A DNA stretch of 8,973 bases from Bacteroidales bacterium UBA4788 (GCA_002402965.1 DHGW01000066.1:8114-17086); one strand, 5' to 3'. Positions 1-6,727 are shown, counted from the stretch's first letter. Numbers and translations: made by a program. The notes: generated by a model not told the origin, from the sequence alone.

Positions 1-1329
1 GGCTCTCTCCTGTGCTGCCCTGGCTTCACTTGCCCTTCTCTCGGACTCGCGTGCTTCAGCAGCTCTCTCTTCAGCGGCCCTTTCCTGGGCAGCCTTCGTA
101 TCTTCACTCTTCACCGTCACCGCAGCCGGGCTGGCAGCAGCTGAGGTCCTGCGGACCGGCACGCTTTCGCGGGCTGCGCTTGTGCTGCCCTGCTCCGTCC
201 TGCTCACCGTAGCGGGAGCCCTTCTCCCGGCATCGGTCCCGGCAGCGCCTCTGCTGACAGTACTTTCAGGTGCTCTCCTTACTGCCTCGTTCTCCGCTCC
301 GCTGCGTCCGGGGGTGCCGGCTGCACTCCTCCTGGACTCGTCAGAGGATGTGCCGCTGACTGCCTGGGGAGTTGCCTGCCTCCTGGTTGCTTCAGTGGCA
401 GTACCGCTGGCTGACTGCGGAGCTGCCTGGCGCCTGGTCCCGGTGGCGGCCGAAGCCTGGCTGCGCGTACCCTCAGTTACCGCTGCGTGTGTCCTGCGCT
501 GCAGATCCGCTCCCTCAGCCCTCTGCTCGGGGCGAGAGTAGGTCTGCCTGTAGTTGCCCTCGGCAACCCTGCGCTGAACTGTGGGCGACTCCTGCCTTAC
601 ACTGTGGTAGTAGTAGTCGTTGTACCTGTGGTACCTGTAGCGGTCATTGTGGTGATAACAACTGTGGTAGTGGTTATTCCACCCGGAATGGTATCCGTAG
701 TAGTAGTCCCAGTACCAGGGGCTCCAGGGCTCATACCAGGTGGGGTAGTAACCCCAGTACCATGATGAGCTCCATTCGTCGTAGTAAGGACTGTAGATGT
801 GGGTCACCACCGGCCAGTCCCAGATATCGTAATAGTTATTGTAGATGGTTACATCTCCGTAGTAGTAGACCGGGCTGTCAGAGTACCTGACCTTATGCTT
901 TTTGGCGTAGATCGGTTCAACTATATAGTTCTTTCCGTAAAGGAGCTCGTCGCCTATTATCTGTATGAAAACCCGCTTCTTCTTTAATTTCTGTACTGTT
1001 ATCACAGCAACATCCTGGTACTCGTTACGGCCAAGGACCGCACGCAGAACAATGTTGTGAACCCTGCCGTCACGGTAGTCCGACACGGCAATGTAGTCAA
1101 CCCTCCAGTCGCCGTTGAGGTCGAGGTTGTTGATCCGTGAGTCCTTCTCGTTGAGGCTTCTCTCGAAAGCTTCAAGGGTGGGGGCGTTACGGAACAGGTC
1201 CATTACCGCGTAGAGGTTGAGGTTGTCACCGGGGAGACCCAGGTATTCCTTCGGGTAATTCTGTGCCCCGACTGTCGTCGTTAAGGCTGCCAGAACTGCG
1301 AGGACCGATGTGATAACTGACTTTTTCAT
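1..1329 (-). CDS. Secreted Tyr/Trp-rich uncharacterised protein, 3' end beyond window
   Basis: The frame stays open from an ATG at 1329 to the left edge: 443 codons and no stop, so the C-terminus is missing. Residues 1-22 form a signal peptide (MKK, hydrophobic core, probable cleavage at VGA|QN). Residues 25-142 form a compact domain with one calcium-loop-like segment, DLNGDWRVDYI (70-80, with D70, N72, D74 and D78 as candidate ligands), then IIGDELLYG and YIVEP. From memory this pattern recurs in uncharacterised secreted Bacteroidota proteins. Residues about 149-242 are extremely rich in Tyr, Trp and His, with runs such as YYYGYHSGW. Residues about 245-405 are low-complexity Ala/Arg/Ser/Thr/Gln. 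From about 407 the chain is a charged, probably helical segment (QERAAEERAAEAR). The A-rich leader just before the ATG suits Bacteroidota. Function unknown; an envelope or surface structural role is only a guess. Confidence 0.88.
   Translation of the reverse strand, partial: MKKSVITSVLAVLAALTTTVGAQNYPKEYLGLPGDNLNLYAVMDLFRNAPTLEAFERSLNEKDSRINNLDLNGDWRVDYIAVSDYRDGRVHNIVLRAVLGRNEYQDVAVITVQKLKKKRVFIQIIGDELLYGKNYIVEPIYAKKHKVRYSDSPVYYYGDVTIYNNYYDIWDWPVVTHIYSPYYDEWSSSWYWGYYPTWYEPWSPWYWDYYYGYHSGWNNHYHSCYHHNDRYRYHRYNDYYYHSVRQESPTVQRRVAEGNYRQTYSRPEQRAEGADLQRRTHAAVTEGTRSQASAATGTRRQAAPQSASGTATEATRRQATPQAVSGTSSDESRRSAAGTPGRSGAENEAVRRAPESTVSRGAAGTDAGRRAPATVSRTEQGSTSAARESVPVRRTSAAASPAAVTVKSEDTKAAQERAAEERAAEARESERRASEARAAQERA
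349..438 (-). repeat. Two-copy 51-bp in-frame repeat in the low-complexity tail
   Basis: Bases 400-438 and 349-387 encode near-identical 13-residue blocks, TRRQAAPQSASGT (residues 298-310) and TRRQATPQAVSGT (315-327), offset by exactly 17 codons. The DNA copies differ mostly at third positions, so this is an old in-frame duplication kept at the protein level. A weaker relative (GTRSQASAATG) precedes the first copy. Confidence 0.65.
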
Positions 1330-1392
1330 TTTCTTAAGTTTTATGAAGATCGCTCTTCACAATGTGTAATGCAAAGGGTGTGCCAAAACAGT

Positions 1393-1421
1393 CGCAGAGC
1401 CTCAAAAGATGAGACTCTGCG
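1393..1421 (-). terminator. Hairpin 3' of the GldL/M-like operon, probable terminator
   Basis: On the minus strand, CGCAGAGTCTC (1421-1411) pairs with GAGGCTCTGCG (1403-1393) around a 7-nt loop, giving an 11-bp stem with one U-G wobble. On the plus strand the same position is a C-A mismatch, so the stem is better in the minus-strand transcript. Flanking AAAC and GTTT (1425-1428 and 1386-1389) can add four pairs after a small internal loop. The hairpin begins 38 bases past the stop of the 312-aa gene. The T-tract after it is short (CTGTTTTGG), so termination is likely but not certain. It could instead be a dispersed palindromic element. Confidence 0.6.
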
Positions 1422-1459
1422 GGCGTTTGTTGTAAGATGTATGATGTGTGGCAGAATTG

Positions 1460-2398
1460 TCAGAATCCCGCCCTGAACAGCTTCAGGTTGGTCTCGAGGG
1501 CGTCCAGGTAGATGACTGACCAGACACGCGGACTTTCTCCGAATGTTCCTTTGGTCCACTCATAAGGCTCCGTCGATGTATTCTCCATGTGCAGGATAGC
1601 AGGCGCTTCCCGAACCAGTGCATCCATGGCCTCAACTGCAGGTGGCGCTGAAAGGAAATTCCTGATTGCCTGTTCAAGCTTTATAGGGGGTTCCGGATCC
1701 GTTCCGTGATTCATTAGCGCCTGTGCTGCAATGTCGGTGTACTCCGGCTTTGACAATACCCACGGATCATTCTCCCACTGCTGTTCCGTGATGCCTTCAC
1801 TGCCGAAGATGAGTCCCTGGTATTCATTTACTACTGAGAGGAGTTCATCAATTTCATCACCCATTTCTGCCTGGCTTACGGAAAGCACAGCACGGTCAAT
1901 CATTTGTTCCACCCTGTTGTAGTTCCGTGACAGATCCATGCTGATGTCAATCTTCTCCCTTGAGACATTCAGTGCCAGCAGGAGGGAAAAGACAGAAAAT
2001 CCAGCCAGAAGAAGGAGAACATACACGGTATTATGGATATTTGAATCACTGTTCCTTGCTGCGGTGACAATATATGCCGGCAGAAAGACCAGGTACGGGA
2101 AGGGCAGTGCTATTATCAGTGCAACTCCTGCTCCGGGCCAGTGCTGTACCTTGAAAAGCATCGCAACGAAGACAACAAGGCAGGTCACCCATGTAATAAT
2201 GTGTAGAAATAAGTTCTGTTTGTTGCCTTCGCCAAGATAATGGTTGCGTAGCACCAGCGGAAGGAACAGGAAAATAAGTGAAAAGATACCGAGGATAAGC
2301 AGATACCCGGCTCCGGGCCAATGACTGATCTTGAATATGCAACCCAGGACAACCACTATTGCGGTTACCAGTCCGAGTGAATATAATTTCTGTTTCAT
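1460..2398 (-). CDS. GldL/GldM-like membrane protein with two HWPGAG hairpins
   Basis: A 312-aa inner-membrane protein. By eye it has five hydrophobic segments (about 6-24, 30-50, 66-82, 90-112, 125-144). Two units carry FKISHWPGAG (22-31) and FKVQHWPGAG (82-91), exactly 60 residues apart, matching the first-helix signature of GldL, the proton-channel subunit of the gliding/T9SS motor. The fifth helix ends in LALNVS (141-146), the motif that closes the single GldM helix. The rest (147-312) should face the periplasm. Its ELLSVVNEYQGLIFG stretch, the YTDIAAQALMNHG stretch and the C-terminal pattern W-F-P-(about 10)-L-L resemble the first periplasmic domain of GldM, from my memory of that family. 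GldM domains 2-4 are absent. The gene lies 20 bp after the related 477-aa gene, so they are probably cotranscribed. The GldL link is well supported by motif; the GldM link is weaker; function is unknown. Confidence 0.85.
   Translation of the reverse strand: MKQKLYSLGLVTAIVVVLGCIFKISHWPGAGYLLILGIFSLIFLFLPLVLRNHYLGEGNKQNLFLHIITWVTCLVVFVAMLFKVQHWPGAGVALIIALPFPYLVFLPAYIVTAARNSDSNIHNTVYVLLLLAGFSVFSLLLALNVSREKIDISMDLSRNYNRVEQMIDRAVLSVSQAEMGDEIDELLSVVNEYQGLIFGSEGITEQQWENDPWVLSKPEYTDIAAQALMNHGTDPEPPIKLEQAIRNFLSAPPAVEAMDALVREAPAILHMENTSTEPYEWTKGTFGESPRVWSVIYLDALETNLKLFRAGF
1976..2335 (-). repeat. Two 60-codon GldL-like hairpin units
   Basis: Residues 22-81 and 82-141 of the 312-aa protein start with FKISHWPGAG and FKVQHWPGAG, a period of exactly 60 codons. 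Each unit runs from the end of one helix through the next helix, a short cytoplasmic loop and the following helix. DNA similarity is high only around the motif (complement of CTCCGGGCCA), so the duplication is old. Confidence 0.8.
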
Positions 2399-2418
2399 GA
2401 TATTCAGATGATTTGTTT

Positions 2419-3852
2419 TCAGTTCGCAGTTAATGCCTTAATTGCCTTCACTTCAACCGTAAGGACTGTATTTTTCATCAGTTCAAGAAGGTGAAGTCCG
2501 GACATGAGGGTGACCGGGTGGTCCGGCCGGTCAGTGGCGGGGAACCAGGCAGACGGTTCCAGGAGCAACGTCACGCCACTCAGGTCTGGGGTGGTTTCCA
2601 GTTGCAGAATGTACTCTGCGTAATCAGTAAGGGCCTTGTCGAGCATGTCCCTCGTACCGGTTCCCGGCAGGAGGTGATTGCCGTAAGCAGCAGGGTCAAA
2701 CGGACGCCTCAGCCTGTCGAACCGTATTCCGCTCCCGGCGGAAGTCTGAGCGACCTGGTAAGTCAGTTCAACAGGGTTGCCGGGTTCACCCTCGGATTCG
2801 GAGATCATACGTGCCTCGGCATCATTAATCACTGAGATCAGCTGTCCGGTCCTTGAATCCAGGGCGGCCAGAAGCTCTGTCTTTGCCGTATCACTGTTAC
2901 TTTTAATAAGGGCGATGTTTTCCGCAGAACGATATCTGAAGAGTGACTGCTGCTCAGTCTGCATCATGAGGAACCCTGCGTCAAAATTTCGCTGCAAGCT
3001 GAGATTCAGCAACATGGAGGGGGTTGCTATTGCCAGCGACCCGACAATTATAAAAATGAATCTTGCGCTTACATTGCGGTCATCTTTCCAGGTCAGTCGC
3101 ATGTACCAGGGCAGGATCACGAAGAACAAGCCAGCCAGCCCGGCGATCATCAGTAACTGGCTCCCGGGCCAGTGCTGCACCTTGAACAGGATGCCCAGGA
3201 TGTAGCAGGCAAGGGTTACTGCAAAAAGAACAGAGAGAGCTTTTTTAGACCTGTCAGTTTCATCATGCAACATATCTGCCGCGAGGGCAGGAATGAAGAG
3301 GGCTACTCCTGTAAGGGCAGACAGGCTGAGCAGGATGCCTGCCCATGGCCAGTGTTGAATTTTAAAGACTACCCCTGCGATAAAAAACATGGCGGCAAGG
3401 AAGGCTGTGACATATAGAAATATCTTCTTCCTGTTCTTCGTCTCTTTCCACAGGACAGTGAGAGCTGATGGCATGAAGACAAACGCCAGGGAGATTCCCC
3501 CCAGGATGCACAGAATCCCCGCCCCGGACCAGTGCATGATCTTGAACAAGGCTGCAATGCCAAGCATGGCTGTGCCGGCTATGCCCGAAATTTTCATTGT
3601 GTTTTTCATATTCCTGTATTTAGTGTCAACTGCATATAGTGTTTCTTCCTGTATTTCCTTCAGTCTTCTGTGCCCCATATGTTCCTTCACTGTCCGGTAT
3701 GCTTCACTGAAGTTCAGTCCACCGGCCATCTCCTGCTCCACATCGCAACAGAGATGATCAAGGAGTTCATCGGCAAGGTGTGAAAAACAGATATCCTGTC
3801 CTTTCACGTCCCGCCTGATCCGGTCAATATCCTGGAAGGTAAGCTCAGGCAT
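2419..3852 (-). CDS. HAAS-like domain + three GldL-like hairpins + GldM-like region
   Basis: I start this protein at the ATG at 3852 (477 aa), which overlaps the padR stop as ATGCCTGA. An upstream in-frame ATG at 3897 adds only MIRSRALSIRRPVRA and lies inside padR. Residues 5-60 form a cytoplasmic helical domain (LADELLDHLCCDVEQEM, then GLNFSEAY) resembling HAAS-type domains that occur next to PadR regulators. Three two-helix units follow, marked FKIMHWSGAG (103), FKIQHWPWAG (163) and FKVQHWPGSQ (223), spaced exactly 60 residues. A seventh helix (about 263-284) ends in LLNLS, like GldM LALNVS. Residues 285-477 should be periplasmic. Their end, with W436 then HPVTLMSGLHLLELMKNTVL and a following E467, recalls the end of GldM domain 1. 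It is a paralogue of the 312-aa protein downstream. Coupling of an envelope signal to PadR is inference; another sensor or transport role is possible. Confidence 0.85.
   Translation of the reverse strand: MPELTFQDIDRIRRDVKGQDICFSHLADELLDHLCCDVEQEMAGGLNFSEAYRTVKEHMGHRRLKEIQEETLYAVDTKYRNMKNTMKISGIAGTAMLGIAALFKIMHWSGAGILCILGGISLAFVFMPSALTVLWKETKNRKKIFLYVTAFLAAMFFIAGVVFKIQHWPWAGILLSLSALTGVALFIPALAADMLHDETDRSKKALSVLFAVTLACYILGILFKVQHWPGSQLLMIAGLAGLFFVILPWYMRLTWKDDRNVSARFIFIIVGSLAIATPSMLLNLSLQRNFDAGFLMMQTEQQSLFRYRSAENIALIKSNSDTAKTELLAALDSRTGQLISVINDAEARMISESEGEPGNPVELTYQVAQTSAGSGIRFDRLRRPFDPAAYGNHLLPGTGTRDMLDKALTDYAEYILQLETTPDLSGVTLLLEPSAWFPATDRPDHPVTLMSGLHLLELMKNTVLTVEVKAIKALTAN
3007..3546 (-). 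repeat. Three 60-codon GldL-like hairpin units
   Basis: Residues 103-162, 163-222 and 223-282 of the 477-aa protein are three units, each opening with FK(I/V)xHW(P/S) and holding two helices. The period is 60 residues with no indel and is shared with the downstream paralogue. The third unit departs at its end (HWPGSQ instead of HWPGAG) and its second half runs into the GldM-like helix. Confidence 0.8.
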
Positions 3853-4189
3853 AGCTCGGACCGGTCTTCGGATTGACAATGCTCTGGAGCGAATCAATGA
3901 ATTCCATCAGCTCCTTGACTTTTTCCTGGACCAGCGAATGCCCCTTTTCGGTGAGGCTGTAGTAGATCCGGATACGGTTGTTGAAGTTTTCCGCTTCCGT
4001 GACCAGCACCCCTTCGCTTTCAAGCTTGTGAAGCACCGGGTAAAGTGCTCCGTATGTCAGTTTTATTCTTCCGGATGTAAGCTCCTCAACTTTACGAGTT
4101 ATTTCATAACCGTACATGCGGCCGTTCTCTTTGAGCAACTTGAGCACGATTGTCCGGATTGAGCCCTTTATCAGATCTGACTGTAACAT
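3845..4189 (-). CDS. PadR family transcriptional regulator
   Basis: A 114-aa protein of the short PadR class (winged helix-turn-helix plus one C-terminal dimerisation helix). Diagnostic features are the N-terminal helix and LLKENGRMYGYEI (about 19-31), the recognition-helix and turn segment LTYGALYPVLHKLESEGVL (44-62), and the wing ending in RIYYSLTEKG (74-83). The rest (84-106) is the dimerisation helix. PadR proteins are usually repressors that bind inverted repeats near their own promoter and are released by a ligand or partner. No ligand pocket can be read here. It is first in the operon, and its stop overlaps the next ATG by 8 bases, suggesting translational coupling. A TGTA-N4-TACA dyad over its own -7 box makes autoregulation plausible. 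Family assignment is firm; the regulon is not known. Confidence 0.95.
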   Translation of the reverse strand: MLQSDLIKGSIRTIVLKLLKENGRMYGYEITRKVEELTSGRIKLTYGALYPVLHKLESEGVLVTEAENFNNRIRIYYSLTEKGHSLVQEKVKELMEFIDSLQSIVNPKTGPSYA

Positions 4190-4214
4190 GTTTATATGTG
4201 TAAGATGTTTATAT
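4188..4214. repeat. Direct repeat ATGTTTATAT, 17-bp spacing, in padR leader
   Basis: ATGTTTATAT occurs at 4188-4197 and again at 4205-4214, between the padR start codon and its predicted -7 box. Local AT-richness makes chance possible. The two copies might be half-sites for a regulator, but they are direct rather than inverted. Confidence 0.35.
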
Positions 4215-4216
4215 AA

Positions 4217-4228
4217 TGTAAATATACA
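4217..4228. promoter_or_regulatory. Candidate PadR operator TGTA-N4-TACA
   Basis: The perfect dyad TGTA AATA TACA covers the predicted -7 box of the padR promoter. A repressor bound here would block polymerase, the usual autoregulatory arrangement of PadR proteins. The dyad is short and the region AT-rich, so this is a candidate only. Confidence 0.4.
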
Positions 4229-4251
4229 ATATTTTATTGCACAGATACAAA
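4219..4251 (-). promoter_or_regulatory. Bacteroidota-type promoter of padR operon
   Basis: On the minus strand TTTG (4251-4248) is followed after 21 bases by TATATTTA (4226-4219), which matches TAnnTTTG in all but the last base. Expected transcription start is about 4210-4213, leaving a leader of roughly 20 bases before the padR ATG. No Shine-Dalgarno sequence is seen. Confidence 0.55.
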
Positions 4252-4447
4252 TATTTTTTTTCCGGGAAAACTTAAGAGGTAAGGCAGGATAGATAGCAAG
4301 TATTACTTAACCTCCTGAATAGTAATTTGTTCGTAATTTATATGCGGAATGTAACAGAGTTAAATTTGCAGATGGGTCTCTTTACAGGAGAGATGAATCA
4401 TGTACCCGAGCCAATGGCAAGGGAAAGTCAAACGGTGAATAAAGAAG
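4252..4447. other. Non-coding spacer between S41 gene and padR promoter
   Basis: This is AT-rich sequence downstream of the S41 stop. It holds no convincing ORF, RNA gene or clear terminator. The only dyad is GAGGTAAG (4276-4283) with CTTAACCTC (4306-4314), which needs a bulge and a 22-base loop. Confidence 0.6.
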
Positions 4448-6694
4448 TCAGTTCCGAATGCTTTCGCCGGCTATTATTCCGATTGCTTTCTCAAGCACTT
4501 CATCACGACCCTCACGAATACCCGCCACTGTGGGACGGACTTCGATATCCGGGACGATGCCTATCCGCTGCGTTTCTCCTCCGTCAGGGTAATAGACCCC
4601 GATACCGGTGATGAGGGTGCTGATCCCTCCGGGCAAGGAGAATTGCGATATGTTGCCGTCGGCGCCTGCCGTTTGCGACCCAACCACCACCGCCCCTGGC
4701 GCGGTCCGGAATGCCATTGTTGTGTATTCGGCCTGGCTCAGCGTAGTCTCGTTGACCAGGATGACGATTTTGCCTTTATAATTACCGTTTTTATTCGCCG
4801 GCACTGACAGAGCCGTGCCCATCGTGAACAGACCGGGTGTTTCAAGACTGCCGAAGGTGAATTTCACGAACGGGGTGGATTTCTCCACAAGCTGGCTGCC
4901 AAGTGTGAATACCACGAATTCAGACGGGTAGCAGCGAAGATCGATGACCAGGCCTTTCGTCCCCTCGAGACGCTTCATTATATCCGGCAGGTCAGCATTC
5001 CTGATTGATCCCAGGTAGAGATAACCAATCCCCGGGGCAATCATTCTGAAACTGGAGTCGCTTGCGGCAGCGATGGCCGGCACTGCCACGGACGGTACGG
5101 CAGCAACGCTCAGGTAGTGGACCACTCCGTCGCGAAGAATGTTAAGGTGCGTGACAGTGTCGTTTGTCCTCAGTAGGTAACGGGCCATCAACCTCATCTT
5201 TGCAGATTCGTTTGATCCTGGTGTGATACACATTCTTTCTTTGACAATCTCACTTACAGGCCGGTTATTAATCTTAATCACCTCATCGCCTTTGCGGAGT
5301 TCAGTCTCCGGGATTTTGGCACCTTCAACTATTCCTGTAACAAGGAATTTGCTCTCAATGTATGCGAGCTGACACGGAGGGGTCATCGCGCCCATGAACC
5401 GGTCAATGTTGGCAGGCCTGTTGGAGATGTTCGCATGAGAGTCATTCACCCTGGTGATAAGCTCGAGGACGGTTAACTGGTAATCTTTCTCATCCGAAGC
5501 ACTGATGAACTTCGGGATAAACTCCTCAAGTACATTATTCCAGTCCTCACCGATGAGATATTTGTACGGGAACCAGTATTGAATTATGTTCCAGTACCTG
5601 TAGAGCGACAGCAGGCGATAGCCGGCGTCAGGGTACTGCAACAGCGCATAAGGCTTCTCATTCTTAAAAACAGGGTTGCCCACACTTTTGTCCAGGTCGA
5701 TATAATAGTGTTTTCCGTTCCGCTCCGCCTTCCGGACCTTCTCAAGTGCATCAACCAGCTCTTCCGACAACCCTGACCCCGTAATCCATCCCAGGTCAGG
5801 ATTCATCTTAACCTCCTCCTTCACTTTTCCGGGCACCTGTTCTTTCCCGGGTTCGGGTTCACCAATGCTGCCGATCCAACGCACCAGCACTTCGTCCCTC
5901 TGGATATTATCACGCGCACCTATGATATCAGGCATGATCCTGAAGAGCTCGTAATCCCAATTCAGGTTGCCTGCAGCCACCCCGGGATGGTAATATTTAA
6001 GGAATCCCCAGACCTGTCCGAGAAGCTTCAGGTCTGCAATCATTCCGGGGTTTAAAGCGGGCGCCCCAATTCCCGAGCCACCGTCGAATTCATTGTCGGA
6101 ATCTGCCCCGAATGTCTTTTCCGGGACCTTTTCCGCCTTTTCAAGGGGTACCCCGTCAATCAGCACCTCAAAGTCGTCAACCCACAGTTTGCCGCTTCCC
6201 GAGAGCATACCTCCGATGTTTATCCTGACAGCTGCCGGGTGGTTGGGCAGTTTCACGGAGTAAAGCACCCAGTCGGCGGTGCCTCTGATATTTTTGTTTT
6301 GCATGTTGTCAAATTGCAGGATACCCGACTGGCCGTCTATTCTCAGAAGCAGACCTGCCGGACCTTCGGAGACGTTTTCCAGCTTCATCCATGTACGCAG
6401 CTCTATCTGACTGCCCTTGTAGACGGCAGGAAAGGATGTGGCCAGGCAGCCGAAGGTACCTGATTTGTATGTGCCGGAGGGTTCAATGCGAACTGACTGC
6501 CTTCCGGAATGTTTTACAACAGTATCGACAGTCAGTTTGAAGTCGCTTCCCCAAATGAACCATCCGTCCGGGAGGGTGCCTGAGGCAGCCGATCTTTCGA
6601 GATCAAAATTGAACTTTGAAGTTGTGCTGGTACTTTGGCCTGAAATACAAGAGGTTAACAAAACCAGCAAAAGAGTCAATACTGTCTTTGACAT
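4448..6694 (-). CDS. Exported S41 family peptidase (C-terminal-processing/tricorn-core type)
   Basis: A 748-aa exported serine protease. The N-terminus (MSK, hydrophobic core, LTSC at 13-16) fits a lipoprotein signal with Cys16; cleavage after ISG by signal peptidase I is the alternative. Residues about 28-180 look like a beta-sandwich carbohydrate- or protein-binding domain (GWFIWG, then KLWVDDFEV). Residues about 216-280 and 355-425 are the helical S41 N-terminal parts (YRYWNIIQYWFPYKYL, then the NDSHANIS motif with H420). A PDZ-like segment spans about 437-525 (LRKGDEVIKINNRPV). The peptidase core is 550-740: GYLYLGSI, GLVIDLR, and the nucleophile in NETTLSQAEYTT (Ser653), then GSQTAGADG and RIGIVPDIEV. 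H420 suggests a tricorn-like Ser-His relay rather than the Ser-Lys dyad of CtpA. The usual nucleophile motif is present, so it is probably active. Substrate unknown. It has its own promoter and no operon partner. Confidence 0.93.
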   Translation of the reverse strand: MSKTVLTLLLVLLTSCISGQSTSTTSKFNFDLERSAASGTLPDGWFIWGSDFKLTVDTVVKHSGRQSVRIEPSGTYKSGTFGCLATSFPAVYKGSQIELRTWMKLENVSEGPAGLLLRIDGQSGILQFDNMQNKNIRGTADWVLYSVKLPNHPAAVRINIGGMLSGSGKLWVDDFEVLIDGVPLEKAEKVPEKTFGADSDNEFDGGSGIGAPALNPGMIADLKLLGQVWGFLKYYHPGVAAGNLNWDYELFRIMPDIIGARDNIQRDEVLVRWIGSIGEPEPGKEQVPGKVKEEVKMNPDLGWITGSGLSEELVDALEKVRKAERNGKHYYIDLDKSVGNPVFKNEKPYALLQYPDAGYRLLSLYRYWNIIQYWFPYKYLIGEDWNNVLEEFIPKFISASDEKDYQLTVLELITRVNDSHANISNRPANIDRFMGAMTPPCQLAYIESKFLVTGIVEGAKIPETELRKGDEVIKINNRPVSEIVKERMCITPGSNESAKMRLMARYLLRTNDTVTHLNILRDGVVHYLSVAAVPSVAVPAIAAASDSSFRMIAPGIGYLYLGSIRNADLPDIMKRLEGTKGLVIDLRCYPSEFVVFTLGSQLVEKSTPFVKFTFGSLETPGLFTMGTALSVPANKNGNYKGKIVILVNETTLSQAEYTTMAFRTAPGAVVVGSQTAGADGNISQFSLPGGISTLITGIGVYYPDGGETQRIGIVPDIEVRPTVAGIREGRDEVLEKAIGIIAGESIRN

Positions 6695-6727
6695 GGTCTG
6701 ACGGGTAAATTATTTATCTGAGATAGT

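Noticed and set aside
599..720. Microsatellite-like GTA/GTAGTAGTAGT runs
   Set aside because: They are consecutive Tyr codons (TAC) of the minus-strand gene and are interrupted by Trp and His codons, so not an independent tandem repeat.
12..987. Several plus-strand ORFs (12-212, 182-541, 372-890, 487-765, 799-987)
   Set aside because: They lie antisense to the signal-peptide-bearing minus-strand gene that is open through 1-1329; their composition mirrors its repeated Tyr, Ala and Arg codons.
1345..1358. Small hairpin GAAGA-TCGC-TCTTC upstream of the first gene
   Set aside because: A five-pair stem is too short to claim as a regulatory element.
2491..2835. 114-aa plus-strand ORF and other ORFs antisense to the GldL/M-like genes
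   Set aside because: These are shadows of the minus-strand genes, whose membrane segments and repeated motifs are clearly the coding signal.
3853..3897. Upstream start at 3897 for the 477-aa protein
   Set aside because: It adds 15 basic residues lying wholly in padR; the ATG at 3852 overlaps the padR stop in a coupling arrangement.
1460..4189. Calling the operon a complete T9SS/gliding motor locus
   Set aside because: No GldK, GldN or full-length GldM is present, the GldL glutamate is missing, and the genes are led by PadR rather than gldK/porP-type genes.
4276..4314. Dyad GAGGTAAG/CTTAACCTC as terminator of the S41 gene
   Set aside because: It needs a one-base bulge and a 22-base loop and has no good T-tract; too weak to call.
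4327..4611. 94-aa plus-strand ORF
   Set aside because: Over half is antisense to the S41 gene, the rest has no recognisable protein features, and no promoter was seen.
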